DNA of 64,000 nucleotides from Rosenbergiella australiborealis (GCF_018494035.1 NZ_JABBFO010000010.1:1-64000); one strand, 5' to 3'. Positions 30,583 through 41,821 are shown, counted from the stretch's first letter. Made by a program: numbers and translations. The notes: generated by a model not told the origin, from the letters alone.

Positions 30583-32571
30583 TTACAGGATAGCTTTCGC
30601 TTTCGCGACAACGTTATCGACAGTGAAGCCAAACTCTTCAAAAAGTTGCTCTGCCGGTGCTGACTCACCGAAGGTGGTCATACCTACGATGGCACCTTGT
30701 AAGCCAACATATTTGTACCAGTAATCGGCAATACCTGCTTCGACCGCAACACGAGCAGTGACTGCAGCTGGCAGTACTGATTCACGGTAGGCGGCGTCTT
30801 GCTTGTCAAAATGATCCGTTGACGGCATAGAGACCACGCGAACTTTACGGCCTTCTGCGGTCAGTTTTTCTGCAGCATCAACCGCTAACTGAACTTCTGA
30901 ACCTGTGGCGATAAAGATCAATTCTGGTTGACCCTCACACTCTTTAAGGATGTAACCACCTTTGTTGATGGCGGCTAATTGCTCAGCAGTACGCTCATGT
31001 TGCGCGAGGTTTTGACGCGAAAGAATTAACGCTGACGGGCCATCCTGACGTTCGATAGAGGCTTTCCAAGCGACGGCAGTTTCAACTTGGTCTGCAGGAC
31101 GCCAGACGCTCATATTAGGGGTCGTGCGCAGGCTCGCCACTTGTTCAACCGGTTGGTGAGTCGGGCCATCTTCGCCTAAACCAATGGAGTCGTGGGTATA
31201 GACTAAGATCTGGCGTAGTTTCATCAACGTGGCCATACGCGCAGCATTACGCGCATACTCGACGAACATTAAGAATGTTGCAGTGTAAGGGATAAAGCCT
31301 GAGTGCAGAGAGATACCGTTAGCAATCGCGGTCATCCCAAATTCACGAACACCATAGTGGATATAGTTACCGGCAGCATCATCTTTGATAGATTTTGAGC
31401 CTGACCACATGGTTAAGTTACTCGGTGCTAAGTCCGCAGATCCGCCCAGGTATTCAGGCAGGAGTTTACCGTAGGCTTCGATAGCATTTTGAGAGGCTTT
31501 ACGGCTCGCAATTTTTTGTGGATTTGCTTGTAGCGACTCAATGAATTTTTGTGATTCTGCTGCCCAGTTTTCAGGTAACTGGTTTGCAGTACGGCGTGAA
31601 AATTCTGCCGCTAATTCAGGGAATGCTTTCGCATAGGCTGCGAATTTTTCATTCCATGCTTGCTCTTTCTTCGCTCCCGCTTCTTTTGCATCCCAGGCTG
31701 CATAGACATCAGCAGGAATTTCAAACGGCGCAGCGTCCCATCCTAATTGTTTACGGGTCAGTGCAATTTCGTCATCACCAAGTGGTGCGCCATGTGAATC
31801 ATGGGTGCCTGCTTTGTTCGGTGAACCAAAACCAATGACCGTTTTACACATGATAAGCGTTGGGCGATCTGAAGCGCGCGCTTCTTCCACTGCACGACGA
31901 ATTGACTCGTTATTATGACCGTCAACGCCACGAATAACATGCCAGCCGTAGGATTCAAAACGCAGGCCAGTGTCATCACTAAACCAACCATCAGTATGAC
32001 CATCGATGGAGATACCGTTATCATCATAGAAGGCAATCAGTTTGCCCAGTTGCAGCGTTCCCGCTAATGAACAGGCTTCGTGTGAGATCCCTTCCATCAT
32101 ACAACCGTCACCCATAAAGGCGTAGGTGTAGTGGTTGACGATATCGTGTCCAGGACGGTTAAATTGCGCGGCCAGTGTACGCTCTGCAATCGCAAAGCCA
32201 ACCGCATTGGCGATACCTTGGCCTAATGGGCCAGTTGTCGTCTCAACCCCAACGGTATAACCGTATTCTGGGTGGCCAGGGGTTTTAGAGTGCAGCTGAC
32301 GGAAATTTTTTAACTCTTCAATAGGTAAGTCATAACCGCTGAGGTGCAACAAGCTATAAATCAGCATTGAACCATGGCCGTTTGATAATACAAAGCGGTC
32401 ACGATCCGCCCATGATGGGTTTTTAGGGTTATGATTTAAAAATTCACGCCACAGTACTTCAGCGATGTCCGCCATTCCCATCGGTGCACCAGGATGTCCA
32501 GATTTAGCGCGTTGGACGGCATCCATACTGAGTGCACGAATCGCATTGGCAAGTTTTTTTTCAGAAGGCAT
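30583..32571 (-). CDS. tktA: Transketolase 1
   Basis: Thiamine-diphosphate enzyme moving two-carbon units in the non-oxidative pentose phosphate pathway. The ThDP/Mg motif starts at [14 protein letters not shown] and ends in [20 protein letters not shown] and the [13 protein letters not shown] loop are also typical. Length is 662 residues (E. coli TktA 663). The position beside epd-pgk-fbaA and speAB identifies tktA rather than tktB. It appears monocistronic. Confidence 0.97.
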   Translation of the reverse strand: MPSEKKLANAIRALSMDAVQRAKSGHPGAPMGMADIAEVLWREFLNHNPKNPSWADRDRFVLSNGHGSMLIYSLLHLSGYDLPIEELKNFRQLHSKTPGHPEYGYTVGVETTTGPLGQGIANAVGFAIAERTLAAQFNRPGHDIVNHYTYAFMGDGCMMEGISHEACSLAGTLQLGKLIAFYDDNGISIDGHTDGWFSDDTGLRFESYGWHVIRGVDGHNNESIRRAVEEARASDRPTLIMCKTVIGFGSPNKAGTHDSHGAPLGDDEIALTRKQLGWDAAPFEIPADVYAAWDAKEAGAKKEQAWNEKFAAYAKAFPELAAEFSRRTANQLPENWAAESQKFIESLQANPQKIASRKASQNAIEAYGKLLPEYLGGSADLAPSNLTMWSGSKSIKDDAAGNYIHYGVREFGMTAIANGISLHSGFIPYTATFLMFVEYARNAARMATLMKLRQILVYTHDSIGLGEDGPTHQPVEQVASLRTTPNMSVWRPADQVETAVAWKASIERQDGPSALILSRQNLAQHERTAEQLAAINKGGYILKECEGQPELIFIATGSEVQLAVDAAEKLTAEGRKVRVVSMPSTDHFDKQDAAYRESVLPAAVTARVAVEAGIADYWYKYVGLQGAIVGMTTFGESAPAEQLFEEFGFTVDNVVAKAKAIL

Positions 32572-32694
32572 TTTTCACTCCAGATCGGATGATTTTAGTT
32601 GTGCTGATTTCTCAATACTTTCAACAAAAAGTAAAAATCTAGTTGTTTCAATGTACATGATGTACCGAACGAAAGTACATTCGATCCGCACTAT

Positions 32695-33105
32695 TTAACG
32701 CTTGAAGATAGAATCGACTAATGAACCGAGATCATTTTGAGCATTACCGCTCGCCTCGGCGTGTACTTCGCCTTGCGGTGAGATTTTATCAACCAATTGC
32801 GGGAGGATTTGGGAAAGAGTGCTGGAGGCTCCTTGCACATCGGTTCCCAATTTGTCTGCCAACGATTGTAAATCTTGCTGACTGAACGCAGATTGAATGT
32901 CACTGTGGCTGACCGATTGATTGGTGCCATTGCTTAGCCATGAAGAGAGAATTTCTCCTAAGCCACCTTGCTGAAATTTTTGAATCAAGACTTCGATACC
33001 GCCCTGTTCTTGTACCCAAGACCAGACTGTTTGCAGTTGGCTCAGCGAGTTTTGTTGCCCTTCTCCACCCACCAATGATCCGACAATGCTATCAAGTAAT
33101 CCCAT
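32695..33105 (-). CDS. YidB-like DUF937 protein
   Basis: Small cytoplasmic protein of the YidB/DUF937 family. The 136 residues resemble E. coli YidB (132): MGLLDSIVGSLVG at the start, VWSWVQEQGGIEVLIQKFQQGGLG in the middle, SWLSNGTNQSVS, and the ISPQGEV segment. No enzymatic motif is present and the function of the family is unknown. In E. coli yidB lies elsewhere; here it stands between tktA and speB, on the same strand as both. Confidence 0.85.
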   Translation of the reverse strand: MGLLDSIVGSLVGGEGQQNSLSQLQTVWSWVQEQGGIEVLIQKFQQGGLGEILSSWLSNGTNQSVSHSDIQSAFSQQDLQSLADKLGTDVQGASSTLSQILPQLVDKISPQGEVHAEASGNAQNDLGSLVDSIFKR

Positions 33106-33142
33106 CTTTCACTCCTCATCAATTGACTGTTCTGGATAAAAA

Positions 33143-34072
33143 CTAGCGTTTCGCCTGCTTGTTAGCCGCTTGTACGTGTAGCATATCTAATGCTACGGTC
33201 GCCGCTGCTAATGCTGTGATATCAGCATGGTCATAGCCAGGAGCGACTTCCACCAGATCCATACCCACGATATTTAAGCCCTGAAGTCCGCGAAGTATTT
33301 TCGTGGCTTTATCACTGCTCAATCCCCCGATGACAGGCGTACCGGTTCCCGGTGCATGGGCAGGATCAAGGCAGTCGATATCGAAGGTCAGGTAAACCGG
33401 TAAATCCCCCACCGTTTCGTGAATTTTAGACACGATCTCCGCGACTGAGGTGTCATTAACCCATCCGGCATCTAAGACATTAAAACCGAGTGACGGATCG
33501 TACTCAGTACGAATACCGATTTGTACGGAGTGTGCCGGGTCGATAAGACCTTCTTGTGGCGCCGTGTAAAACATAGTGCCGTGGTCGAAGGTCGGGCCAT
33601 TGGAGTAAGTATCGGTGTGGGCATCGAAATGTACCAACGCCATTTTTCCAAAATGCTTTGCATGTGCTCGTAACAGCGGCAGTGAAATATAATGATCACC
33701 GCCAAATGTCAGCATCCGTTTACCCTTTGCCAATAATTTTTCGGCATGTGCCTGTAATTTGGCTGACATGTCCGCAGAATCACCGAAGGCGTAGACTAAA
33801 TCTCCCCCATCGACAACCTTCAATTGTTGACGTAGGTCGAAGTGCCAAGGCCAACGACACCCTTCCCATGCAAGATGTGTAGAGACTTGACGAATGGCGT
33901 TAGGCCCTAAACGGCTTCCCGGACGCCCTGATGTTGCTGCGTCAAAGGGAACGCCAGTAATGACCCACTCAGCATCGCTGGTGTAAGGTTGAAAATTCAA
34001 GGGGAAACGCAGAAAACCAAAGGCGTTAGACACCAGTGAGTTGTCATACTCGTTACCTAAGGTATTATACAT
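33143..34072 (-). CDS. speB: Agmatinase (agmatine ureohydrolase)
   Basis: Hydrolyses agmatine to putrescine and urea; second step of the ADC pathway. Arginase-family manganese motifs are all present: [18 protein letters not shown] and [16 protein letters not shown]. The N-terminus ([20 protein letters not shown]) is nearly that of E. coli SpeB; 309 residues against 306. It follows speA by 55 bases with a strong hairpin between them. Confidence 0.97.
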   Translation of the reverse strand: MYNTLGNEYDNSLVSNAFGFLRFPLNFQPYTSDAEWVITGVPFDAATSGRPGSRLGPNAIRQVSTHLAWEGCRWPWHFDLRQQLKVVDGGDLVYAFGDSADMSAKLQAHAEKLLAKGKRMLTFGGDHYISLPLLRAHAKHFGKMALVHFDAHTDTYSNGPTFDHGTMFYTAPQEGLIDPAHSVQIGIRTEYDPSLGFNVLDAGWVNDTSVAEIVSKIHETVGDLPVYLTFDIDCLDPAHAPGTGTPVIGGLSSDKATKILRGLQGLNIVGMDLVEVAPGYDHADITALAAATVALDMLHVQAANKQAKR

Positions 34073-34095
34073 ATTTTATCCTTTACTCTTATGAG

Positions 34096-34115
34096 GGCGC
34101 TGAGATTTCAGCGCC
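34096..34115 (-). terminator. Intercistronic hairpin between speA and speB
   Basis: GGCGCTGA (34096-34103) and TCAGCGCC (34108-34115) form a perfect 8-bp stem with a 4-base loop. No T-run follows on the minus strand, so it is more likely a partial terminator or mRNA-stabilising element that sets the speA:speB ratio. Confidence 0.5.
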
Positions 34116-34127
34116 TAGGTCGTAAAA

Positions 34128-36104
34128 CTATTCGTCTTCTAAATAAGTGTAGCCGTATAAGCCGCTTTCAAATTCAGATAAGAATTGATCGCGCAGCTCT
34201 TCTGCAATATCGCTAGATTTCACTTGATGATAGAACAGGCTGAGTAACTCTTGCGGGTTAAGTTGAACATACTCCAACATGTCCGCAACGGTGTCCCCTT
34301 CGTCCGATAACTCTACATCAACTTCACCGTTTTCAGTGACATAGACGTTAACCGCTTCTGTATCACCAAAAAGGTTGTGCATGTTCCCCAAGATTTCTTG
34401 GTAGGCGCCGACCATAAAGAAACCAAGCATTGGCGGGTTTTCAACATCATATTCAGGCATCGGCATGGTGGTAGCAATGCCATCACCATCGATGTAATGA
34501 TCAATGGTGCCATCCGAGTCACAGGTAATATCTAACAGTACCGCACGTCGTTTAGGTTGCTTATTTAGGCCTTCCAACGGCAGAACGGGGAAAAGCTGAT
34601 CAATTCCCCATGCATCTGGCATCGATTGGAACAGCGAGAAATTGACGTAGATTTTATCAGCCATACGCTCTTGCAGTTCATCAATGACCGGTCGATGTGC
34701 GCGATTACTCGGATCAAGGTGCTGCTGCGTAAAATGGCAGATATTTAAGTATAGCTGCTCAGCCCACGCACGTTGTGTCAGGGTGTAATTGCCTGAGGAG
34801 TAACCGGTATGGATATCCGATAAATCAACTTGGCTGTCGTGTAACCACTCCCGTAGTGAGCGATGTCCTTGCGATTCGTGCATCTCCTGCCAGGTTTTCC
34901 ACATACTTAATAATGGACGTGGCGAGTCAGCTTCCGGCGGATTGGGCGGTGTAAAGCTGTTACGTTCAACGCCAATAATGTTGGAGACTAAAACGGTATG
35001 GTGTGCCGTGACTGCGCGTCCAGACTCGGTGATCACCGTCGGATGCTCTAAACCATGCTCTTCACAGGCTTCACCAATTGCATAGATGACATTGTTAGCA
35101 TATTCGTTTAAGCCGTAGTTGACCGAACAGTCAGATTGCGAGCGAGTTCCCTCATAATCGACGCCCAAACCGCCACCAACATCAAAACATTTGATTTGCA
35201 CCCCTAAACGGGCCAGCTCGACGTAAAAACGGGCTGATTCGCGTACGCCAGTGTAGATATCACGAATATTGGCCATTTGTGAGCCAAGATGGAAATGGAG
35301 CAGCTGTAGGCTTTCAAGTCGTCCAGCTTGGCGCATAATATCGACCAATTCGAGCACTTGGGATGCCGACAAACCAAACTTCGACTTTTCTCCCCCACTT
35401 GACTGCCATTTACCTGACCCTTGTGAAGCTAAGCGTGCGCGGATACCTAAGCGCGGTACTACGTTTAACCGTTCAGCTTCTTCGAGGACGAGACGTATCT
35501 CGGTCATCTTTTCGATCACTAGGTAGACTTTATGTCCTAGTTTTTCACCGATCAGCGCCAATCGAATATATTCGCGATCTTTATAACCATTACACACAAT
35601 GACCGAGCGAGTTTGTCCAGCATGAGCCAATACCGCCATCAATTCAGCCTTTGAGCCCGCTTCTAGCCCGAGCGGTTCACCTGAATTGATCAGAGACTCA
35701 ATGACACGCTTATGTTGATTGACCTTAATGGGATAAACAAGAAAGTAATCCCCACGGTAACCAAAAGACTCTCTTGCCCGTTTAAAGGCTGCATTAATTG
35801 AACGCAGGCGGTGCTGTAGTATTTGCGGGAAGCAAAAAAGGGCCGGTAAACGTTGGCCTTGCGCTTCACGTTCTTTAACTAATTTGGCCAGATCGACACG
35901 TGCGGATGGGATGTCTGGATTGGGGCAGACACTAATGTGACCCAATTCATTGACGTCATAATAGTTATTCCCCCACCATGCGATGTTATAGGTTCGTAAC
36001 ATGCGGCTTGCTTCTTGATCGTTAACCGCTACCTCTTGCATTGAACGCAGTTCACCATGTTCGCCAGCGGATGAACCTCGAATGTTCTTAATGACGTCGG
36101 TCAT
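34128..36104 (-). CDS. speA: Biosynthetic arginine decarboxylase
   Basis: PLP enzyme converting arginine to agmatine. At 658 residues it has the exact E. coli length. The PLP lysine is in [11 protein letters not shown], with the phosphate-binding region [14 protein letters not shown] and the ADC/DapDC-type [15 protein letters not shown]. It precedes speB, forming the arginine-agmatine-putrescine route, and is divergent from metK across an unusually structured 621-base gap. Confidence 0.97.
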   Translation of the reverse strand: MTDVIKNIRGSSAGEHGELRSMQEVAVNDQEASRMLRTYNIAWWGNNYYDVNELGHISVCPNPDIPSARVDLAKLVKEREAQGQRLPALFCFPQILQHRLRSINAAFKRARESFGYRGDYFLVYPIKVNQHKRVIESLINSGEPLGLEAGSKAELMAVLAHAGQTRSVIVCNGYKDREYIRLALIGEKLGHKVYLVIEKMTEIRLVLEEAERLNVVPRLGIRARLASQGSGKWQSSGGEKSKFGLSASQVLELVDIMRQAGRLESLQLLHFHLGSQMANIRDIYTGVRESARFYVELARLGVQIKCFDVGGGLGVDYEGTRSQSDCSVNYGLNEYANNVIYAIGEACEEHGLEHPTVITESGRAVTAHHTVLVSNIIGVERNSFTPPNPPEADSPRPLLSMWKTWQEMHESQGHRSLREWLHDSQVDLSDIHTGYSSGNYTLTQRAWAEQLYLNICHFTQQHLDPSNRAHRPVIDELQERMADKIYVNFSLFQSMPDAWGIDQLFPVLPLEGLNKQPKRRAVLLDITCDSDGTIDHYIDGDGIATTMPMPEYDVENPPMLGFFMVGAYQEILGNMHNLFGDTEAVNVYVTENGEVDVELSDEGDTVADMLEYVQLNPQELLSLFYHQVKSSDIAEELRDQFLSEFESGLYGYTYLEDE

Positions 36105-36725
36105 CTCATGCCTCTATCTTAGATAAAAAACGGATAAGTATTTACCCTAACGCAACGCGCCAAGCACTGCAAATACTCGTACTGGAGTAAGCCCTTCGTC
36201 GATTTTCACGACCTTTTATACTGGGATAACTTAGGAAAATAGTATAACTGTAATGATATAGGCTAAGACTAATCGCTTACCGTATTTTCAAAGCGATTAG
36301 CACTGTACAGTAGACGTCTGTGTTTACCGCAAGACATATTGCGCCATTAGCGTTATTAGATTTGGTAAGTAATTGTAAAATAATACTTTAAAATCCTCTT
36401 CCTCCACCAAAAGCGATTTAAAAAAGAGGATAAAACGGTTCGCGATTTATACCCCTAAGGGGGTAAAAATGCAAAAAGTTTGTCTTGCGTCTAGGCTAAT
36501 AGCCGGGTCTATGTGGCTATCGATGCGGTAATTCAGAAAAATCGCTGGAATTACCCGGTGATACTAACCTAGAATAGACGTCCAGACGGAAAACCATCCG
36601 TTAGTGTTTTCCTTTTTATTTTATTATTCAACGTCGCAGCGTTATCGCCATAAATGGCGTGTTTGAGCAAGCACTGAACCATGCGTGCACGCGAATTAAA
36701 TCCCTTAAGCAAGGTAACTACATAA
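36105..36725. other. speA-metK divergent intergenic region with several inverted repeats
   Basis: This 621-base gap drives two divergent genes. Perfect inverted repeats are CTAATCGCTT/AAGCGATTAG (36269-36278 and 36291-36300), ATCCTCTT/AAGAGGAT (36393-36400 and 36424-36431), TACCCC/GGGGTA (36450-36465) and GGTAATTC/GAATTACC (36527-36534 and 36548-36555). The last lies inside a larger domain closed by TCTAGG (36490-36495) and CCTAGA (36568-36573). A MetJ-like tandem box follows. I find no convincing small ORF, although E. coli carries yqgB here. Confidence 0.7.
36576..36591. promoter_or_regulatory. Possible MetJ operator upstream of metK
   Basis: Two adjacent 8-mers, AGACGTCC (7 of 8 to the met box AGACGTCT) and AGACGGAA (5 of 8). 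MetJ binds tandem met boxes and represses metK in E. coli. The second box is weak, so the call is tentative. Confidence 0.45.
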
Positions 36726-37880
36726 ATGGCTAAACATCTTTTCACCTCAGAATCCGTTTCAGAAGGGCATCCCGATAAAATCGCCGATCAAATCTCTGAC
36801 GCAGTATTAGATGCGATCCTAGAGCAAGATCCTAAAGCACGTGTTGCGTGTGAAACTTACGTTAAAACCGGTATGGTTTTAGTGGGGGGTGAGATTACAA
36901 CCTCTGCCTGGGTTGATATTGAAGAAATAGCTCGTAAGACCGTGCGTGATATTGGTTACGTTCACTCAGATATGGGATTCGATGCAAATTCCTGTGCAGT
37001 CCTGAATGCCATTGGTAAACAATCTCCAGACATCAACCAAGGTGTTGACCGTCAAGACCCGTTAGATCAAGGTGCCGGTGACCAAGGTTTAATGTTTGGT
37101 TACGCGACAAATGAAACCGATGTCCTGATGCCTGCGCCAGTAACTTACGCGCACCGTTTAGTTCAACGTCAATCAGAAGTGCGTAAAGATGGCACCTTAC
37201 CTTGGTTACGCCCTGATGCGAAAAGCCAAGTTACATTCCAATACGATGATGGCAAAATCGTTGGCATTGATGCGGTTGTCTTATCAACACAACACGCTGA
37301 GCAAATCGGTCAAAAAGAGCTTCAAGAAGCTGTAATGGAAACCATTATTAAGCCTGTGCTGCCGACTGAGTGGCTGACTGCCAATACCAAATATTTTATT
37401 AACCCAACAGGGCGCTTTGTCATCGGCGGTCCAATGGGCGATTGTGGATTAACAGGTCGTAAAATTATTGTCGATACTTACGGCGGCATGGCTCGTCACG
37501 GTGGTGGCGCATTTTCTGGTAAAGATCCTTCAAAAGTTGACCGTTCAGCGGCTTATGCGGCGCGTTACGTGGCAAAGAATATTGTTGCTGCTGGTCTGGC
37601 TGATCGCTGTGAAATTCAAGTTTCCTACGCAATTGGCGTAGCGGAACCTACGTCAATTATGGTGGAAACCTTTGGAACTGAAAAGCTGCCTACCGAGCAG
37701 TTAACACTGTTAGTACGTGAGTTCTTTGACTTACGCCCTTATGGTCTGATCCAAATGTTAGATCTGTTACACCCTATTTATCGTGAAACAGCCGCCTACG
37801 GCCACTTTGGTCGTGAGCACTTCCCTTGGGAAAAAACAGATAAAGCTGAAGCCCTTCGCGATGCTGCAAATTTAAAATAG
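36726..37880 (+). CDS. metK: S-adenosylmethionine synthase
   Basis: Makes S-adenosylmethionine from methionine and ATP. Signature motifs: [20 protein letters not shown] at the N-terminus, [16 protein letters not shown] near residue 115 and [19 protein letters not shown] around 260. At 384 residues it equals the E. coli protein. The ATG follows AAGGTAACTACATAA. It has its own upstream regulatory region and a strong terminator, so it is likely monocistronic. Confidence 0.98.
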   Translation: MAKHLFTSESVSEGHPDKIADQISDAVLDAILEQDPKARVACETYVKTGMVLVGGEITTSAWVDIEEIARKTVRDIGYVHSDMGFDANSCAVLNAIGKQSPDINQGVDRQDPLDQGAGDQGLMFGYATNETDVLMPAPVTYAHRLVQRQSEVRKDGTLPWLRPDAKSQVTFQYDDGKIVGIDAVVLSTQHAEQIGQKELQEAVMETIIKPVLPTEWLTANTKYFINPTGRFVIGGPMGDCGLTGRKIIVDTYGGMARHGGGAFSGKDPSKVDRSAAYAARYVAKNIVAAGLADRCEIQVSYAIGVAEPTSIMVETFGTEKLPTEQLTLLVREFFDLRPYGLIQMLDLLHPIYRETAAYGHFGREHFPWEKTDKAEALRDAANLK

Positions 37881-37890
37881 TCCTTTCGTT

Positions 37891-37920
37891 AAGGGCGGCG
37901 AATAGCCGCCCTTTCTTATT
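37891..37920 (+). terminator. Rho-independent terminator of metK
   Basis: AAGGGCGGC (37891-37899) and GCCGCCCTT (37905-37913) form a 9-bp stem with a 5-base loop, followed by TCTTATTGTTT. Confidence 0.9.
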
Positions 37921-37966
37921 GTTTGCTCCCACTCCCTGCCCCTCCCTTTCTCTTTTTTACCACTCA

Positions 37967-37982
37967 GTGGAAACGTTTACAC
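37967..37982. promoter_or_regulatory. Distal GalR/GalS operator of galP
   Basis: GTGGAAACGTTTACAC is a perfect match to the gal operator consensus GTGNAANCGNTTNCAC. Its centre is 180 bases upstream of a second gal operator next to the galP promoter, which would permit a repression loop. Other LacI-family repressors with similar sites are an alternative. Confidence 0.7.
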
Positions 37983-38146
37983 TAAGTTCTATCTGCCTAG
38001 GTAACAACTATTTCATCAATCGACGAAAAAGATATGATTAAAAGTAGGATAACCGCTATATATAAAGGCTATTTGTATGTAGTTACGTCAATTTTCAGCT
38101 AAAGAGAGCCAAAGTCAGTTTGTGATCGATATTTAATGATTTTCAA

Positions 38147-38162
38147 ATGTAATCGATTACAT
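38147..38162. promoter_or_regulatory. Proximal GalR/GalS operator of galP
   Basis: ATGTAATCGATTACAT is a perfect 16-bp palindrome matching the gal operator consensus at all but the two outermost positions. Relative to the inferred start site (about 38215) it is centred near -60.5, the same position as the external operator of the E. coli gal operon. Confidence 0.75.
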
Positions 38163-38165
38163 CGT

Positions 38166-38181
38166 TGTGATCTGGCTCACT
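38166..38181. promoter_or_regulatory. CRP site of galP
   Basis: TGTGA-TCTGGC-TCACT matches the CRP consensus at 9 of 10 positions. It is centred near -41.5 from the start site implied by the -10 element at 38203, the spacing of a class II CRP-dependent promoter. Confidence 0.75.
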
Positions 38182-38202
38182 GATCGTTGATCGGTAATTA
38201 CG

Positions 38203-38208
38203 TAGAAT
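38203..38208 (+). promoter_or_regulatory. Probable -10 element of galP
   Basis: TAGAAT lies 22 bases downstream of the CRP site with no good -35 hexamer, as expected for a class II CRP-activated promoter. The implied transcription start is about 38215, leaving a short leader before the ATG at 38243. Confidence 0.55.
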
Positions 38209-38242
38209 CATAACGATAAGAAATTTAACATCGGAGGCATTC

Positions 38243-39640
38243 ATGCCTGTAAATAACTCAAGACGCAGAACATCAAATAAGATGATGACGTTTTTCGTCT
38301 GCTTTCTCGCAGCACTCGCAGGGCTATTATTTGGTTTAGATATCGGGGTTATCGCAGGAGCTCTCCCCTTCATCGCTAAAGCATTCAATGTCACCCCTCA
38401 TCAACAAGAGTGGATAGTCAGCTCTATGATGTTCGGGGCTGCGATTGGCGCTATCGGCAGTGGCTGGATGTCCTCCTCCCTTGGCCGTAAAAAAAGTTTA
38501 ATGGCAGGCGCTGTTCTGTTTGTCATTGGCTCACTCTGGTCGGCCTTGGCGACTTCTCCAGAAATGTTGATTACTGCTCGCGTGCTTTTAGGCTTGGCCG
38601 TCGGTATCGCTTCTTATACCGCCCCACTCTATCTTTCTGAAATTGCGCCGGAGAAAATCCGTGGCAGCATGATTTCGCTCTATCAACTGATGATTACTAT
38701 CGGGATTCTAGGTGCCTACCTTTCGGATACGGCATTGAGCTACAGTGGCAATTGGCGTTTGATGCTAGGTGTGATCACTATCCCTGCGGCGCTGCTGCTG
38801 GTCGGTGTTATTTTCTTACCGAATAGCCCACGTTGGTTGGCCGCGAAAGGCCAGTTTTATGATGCCAAAAAGGTACTTGATCGTCTGCGTGATACCAGTG
38901 AACAAGCTAAGCGGGAACTCGATGAGATTCGTGAGAGCCTGAAAATCAAACAAACTGGCTGGGCATTATTTAAAGAAAATAGTCACTTTCGTCGTGCGGT
39001 CTATCTCGGTGTGTTACTGCAAGTTGTTCAGCAGTTTACCGGTATGAACGTCATTATGTATTATGCCCCGAAGATTTTTGAGATTGCGGGTTTCGCAAAT
39101 ACCACGCAACAAATGTGGGGAACGGTCATCGTTGGCCTGGTTAATGTCCTCGCTACCTTTATTGCCATTGGATTGGTTGACCGTTGGGGACGTAAACCTA
39201 CATTAATTCTAGGCTTTATCGTGATGGCTGCGGGAATGGGTGTATTAGGCACAATGATACATGTCGGCGTTCAATCTGCCGGTGCCCAATACTTTGCTAT
39301 CGCTATGTTATTAATGTTTATTATCGGCTTCGCGATGAGTGCAGGTCCATTGATTTGGGTGCTTTGTTCTGAAATCCAACCGTTAAAAGGTCGCGATTTT
39401 GGGATTACCGTCTCCACGGCAACCAACTGGATTGCAAATATGATTGTTGGCGCAACCTTCTTAACCTTGTTAAACAGTTTAGGGAATGCGGGCACTTTCT
39501 GGTTATATGGCGCGTTAAACGTTATCTTCATCGTTTTAACCATTTGCTTAATTCCAGAAACCAAGAACGTTTCCCTTGAGCACATTGAAAGAAACCTGAT
39601 GTTAGGTAAAAAATTGAAAGATATAGGTTCACGCGATTAA
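38243..39640 (+). CDS. galP: Galactose:H+ symporter GalP
   Basis: Major facilitator sugar porter with 12 transmembrane helices. The 465 residues (E. coli 464) share long blocks with GalP. Sugar-porter signatures are GRKKSLMAG after helix 2, [29 protein letters not shown] in helix 7, DRWGRKPT in the central repeat and the C-terminal VPETK-type motif, here [16 protein letters not shown]. The ATG follows CGGAGGCATTC. Two gal operators and a CRP site upstream support galactose-inducible, catabolite-controlled expression. Confidence 0.96.
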   Translation: MPVNNSRRRTSNKMMTFFVCFLAALAGLLFGLDIGVIAGALPFIAKAFNVTPHQQEWIVSSMMFGAAIGAIGSGWMSSSLGRKKSLMAGAVLFVIGSLWSALATSPEMLITARVLLGLAVGIASYTAPLYLSEIAPEKIRGSMISLYQLMITIGILGAYLSDTALSYSGNWRLMLGVITIPAALLLVGVIFLPNSPRWLAAKGQFYDAKKVLDRLRDTSEQAKRELDEIRESLKIKQTGWALFKENSHFRRAVYLGVLLQVVQQFTGMNVIMYYAPKIFEIAGFANTTQQMWGTVIVGLVNVLATFIAIGLVDRWGRKPTLILGFIVMAAGMGVLGTMIHVGVQSAGAQYFAIAMLLMFIIGFAMSAGPLIWVLCSEIQPLKGRDFGITVSTATNWIANMIVGATFLTLLNSLGNAGTFWLYGALNVIFIVLTICLIPETKNVSLEHIERNLMLGKKLKDIGSRD

Positions 39641-39646
39641 TCGATA

Positions 39647-39676
39647 AAGGGGTGACTGGTTCACCCCTTGTTTTAT
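39647..39676 (+). terminator. Rho-independent terminator of galP
   Basis: AAGGGGTGA (39647-39655) and TCACCCCTT (39661-39669) form a 9-bp stem with a 5-base loop, followed by GTTTTATG. Confidence 0.88.
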
Positions 39677-39690
39677 GTTAAGCTTAGCCT

Positions 39691-40206
39691 ATGAAAACAC
39701 CCTCTCGCCTCCCTATTGCCTTGCAACAAGCACTCCACCGTTCGCTCCGCCACTATTTGACGCTTGCCGCTCCGCTTTTTGAAACGCCTATAGAAGTACC
39801 GACGATTAGTTGGCAACAGCGAGGCACGACAGCCGGTAGTGCTTGGCTTAATGAGTGGCAAATCCGGCTTAATCCTGTGCTGGCTTTAGAAAATCAACTC
39901 GCTTTTGCCGAACAGGTCATTCCCCATGAGCTCGCGCACCTTCTGGTGTGGAAAAAGTTCGGCCGAGTCGCTCCCCACGGCCGTGAATGGCGCTGGATGA
40001 TGGAAGAGGTTTTCGGTGTCAACGCTGAACGCACCCATAGCTTTGCGACCACCTCCGTGGCAGGAAAAACTTTCGCCTATCATTGCCAGTGTCAGCAGCA
40101 CTTCCTTACTTTGCGTCGCCATAATCGCGTGCTGCGAAAAGAAACTCAGTACCGCTGCCGCCGTTGCGGTCAGCCGCTCCAGATCAGTGAATGCTCTGAG
40201 CCTTGA
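39691..40206 (+). CDS. sprT: SprT-family zinc metalloprotease-like protein
   Basis: SprT-like protein with the HExxH zinc motif in [16 protein letters not shown] followed by a downstream His (PHGREW), and a C-terminal zinc ribbon with CQCQ and CRRCG cysteine pairs. Eukaryotic relatives (SPRTN) cleave DNA-protein crosslinks; the bacterial role is unresolved. The 171 residues compare with 165 in E. coli. It lies between galP and endA in the conserved order. Confidence 0.94.
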   Translation: MKTPSRLPIALQQALHRSLRHYLTLAAPLFETPIEVPTISWQQRGTTAGSAWLNEWQIRLNPVLALENQLAFAEQVIPHELAHLLVWKKFGRVAPHGREWRWMMEEVFGVNAERTHSFATTSVAGKTFAYHCQCQQHFLTLRRHNRVLRKETQYRCRRCGQPLQISECSEP

Positions 40207-40299
40207 TAAGGGGCAAAGAGTCTGACTTTTCCTCCGCCTTCTTGCGTAAGAATAAGGTATGATAGCCTTTTGATGTCACTCGAATTTATTTAATTGAAT

Positions 40300-41001
40300 A
40301 TGCCCCTCAAAATTAGTGTTTTAGCCTTGATTGTCTTCTCATCTCAGACTCTCGCAAACGTCTACCAGCAAAATAACTTTCAAGCGGCTAAGCGCGCTGC
40401 GGTCGAGATTAACCAAGGTGCTCCCGAGTTTTATTGTGGTTGTCGTATTCAATGGCAAGGTAAAAAAGGGATCCCAGACTTAGCTTCCTGTGGTTATCAA
40501 CCTCGAAAAAGTGTGGAGCGTGCATCACGCATTGAATGGGAACATGTTGTCCCCGCTTGGGTGTTTGGCCACCAACGCCAATGTTGGCAGCATGGGGGAA
40601 GAAAAAATTGTCAGCAGGACAGCGAGTACCGTCGTATTGAAGCCGATTTGCATAATCTTGAACCGGCTATTGGAGAGGTCAATGGTGACCGGAATAACTT
40701 TGCGTACAGCCAATGGAATGGTAAACCTTTCCAGTATGGGGCTTGTGAAATGATTAACGATTTTAAGGCCAAGTTGACGCAACCGGCAGAACGCGCCCGC
40801 GGCCCCATTGCGCGTATCACCCTGTATATGCGTGATCGTTACCATCTTTCTTTATCACGCCAACAAACCCAACTGTTTATGGCGTGGAATAAGATGTATC
40901 CCGTTACAGCGTGGGAGTGTCAACGAGATCAACGTATCGCGCAACGCCAAGGCAACGTTAACCCTTGGGTGGCGGAACAGTGCCCTTCAACCACGCACTG
41001 A
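40300..41001 (+). CDS. endA: DNA-specific endonuclease I (periplasmic)
   Basis: Periplasmic double-strand endonuclease of the His-Me finger superfamily. A short signal peptide (cleavage after SQTLA, about residue 20) precedes the mature domain; the catalytic region is [14 protein letters not shown] and the metal-binding Asn is in [19 protein letters not shown]. Eight cysteines suit disulfide bonding in the periplasm. I use the ATG at 40300 (233 residues; E. coli 235); a TTG two codons upstream is less likely. Confidence 0.95.
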   Translation: MPLKISVLALIVFSSQTLANVYQQNNFQAAKRAAVEINQGAPEFYCGCRIQWQGKKGIPDLASCGYQPRKSVERASRIEWEHVVPAWVFGHQRQCWQHGGRKNCQQDSEYRRIEADLHNLEPAIGEVNGDRNNFAYSQWNGKPFQYGACEMINDFKAKLTQPAERARGPIARITLYMRDRYHLSLSRQQTQLFMAWNKMYPVTAWECQRDQRIAQRQGNVNPWVAEQCPSTTH

Positions 41002-41089
41002 GTCGCTTATAATTACTCCTATCGATGTTCAACCTATAAGGTATAGTGTTGAAGGTTATCCATTTTTTTTATTATTAAGAGATTAGGCC

Positions 41090-41821
41090 ATGCGCATTCC
41101 TCGCATATATCATCCTGAAGCACTTCATAGCCATCAACGTCTTCAACTCTCTGAAGATGCGGCCAATCATGTTGGTCGCGTATTACGAATGGCCGTCGGG
41201 CAACAAATTTTACTGTTTGATGGTAGCAACCATACTTTTCTCGCTGACATTGTGGAAGCCAGTAAAAAACAGGTAACGGTAGAAACCTCTGTCGGTGAAC
41301 TTGATGACCGCGAATCCCCCCTTGATATTCATTTAGGGCAGGTACTATCACGCGGTGAAAAAATGGAATTCACCATCCAAAAATCTATCGAATTGGGCGT
41401 GAACACGATTACGCCTTTGATCTCAGAGCGTTGTGGTGTAAAACTGGATAACGAGCGGCTTGAAAAGAAACTCTTACAATGGCAAAAAATTGCTATTGCA
41501 GCTTGTGAGCAGTGTGGGCGTAACCGTATTCCAGAAATCCGTCCGGTGATGACATTAACTGAATGGCTTGCTGAGCCCAGTGATGCACTAAAACTGAACT
41601 TACACCCGCGTGCTTCGCAAAGTATCAATCGCCTGACTCTCCCAATCACCAAAGTTCGCTTACTGATTGGTCCTGAAGGCGGCTTATCGGCAGCAGAGAT
41701 CGCGCAAGCCAGTGCGGATAATTTTACGGATATTCTGCTTGGGCCACGTGTGTTGCGCACGGAAACTACCGCCTTAACGGCCATTACTGCATTACAGGTA
41801 AGATTTGGCGATTTGGGTTAA
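41090..41821 (+). CDS. rsmE: 16S rRNA m3U1498 methyltransferase
   Basis: SPOUT-class methyltransferase that makes N3-methyluridine at position 1498 of 16S rRNA. An N-terminal PUA-like domain ([19 protein letters not shown]) is followed by the trefoil-knot domain with [17 protein letters not shown] and [15 protein letters not shown]. At 243 residues it equals E. coli RsmE. It is between endA and gshB. Confidence 0.97.
   Translation: MRIPRIYHPEALHSHQRLQLSEDAANHVGRVLRMAVGQQILLFDGSNHTFLADIVEASKKQVTVETSVGELDDRESPLDIHLGQVLSRGEKMEFTIQKSIELGVNTITPLISERCGVKLDNERLEKKLLQWQKIAIAACEQCGRNRIPEIRPVMTLTEWLAEPSDALKLNLHPRASQSINRLTLPITKVRLLIGPEGGLSAAEIAQASADNFTDILLGPRVLRTETTALTAITALQVRFGDLG

Noticed and set aside
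36312-36319. Isolated perfect met box AGACGTCT nearer speA
   Set aside because: MetJ needs at least two adjacent boxes and the neighbouring 8-mers do not match, so it is probably chance.
36450-36465. TACCCC/GGGGTA hairpin as a terminator
   Set aside because: Only a 6-bp stem with no T-run on either strand and no gene ending nearby; listed only as an unexplained inverted repeat.
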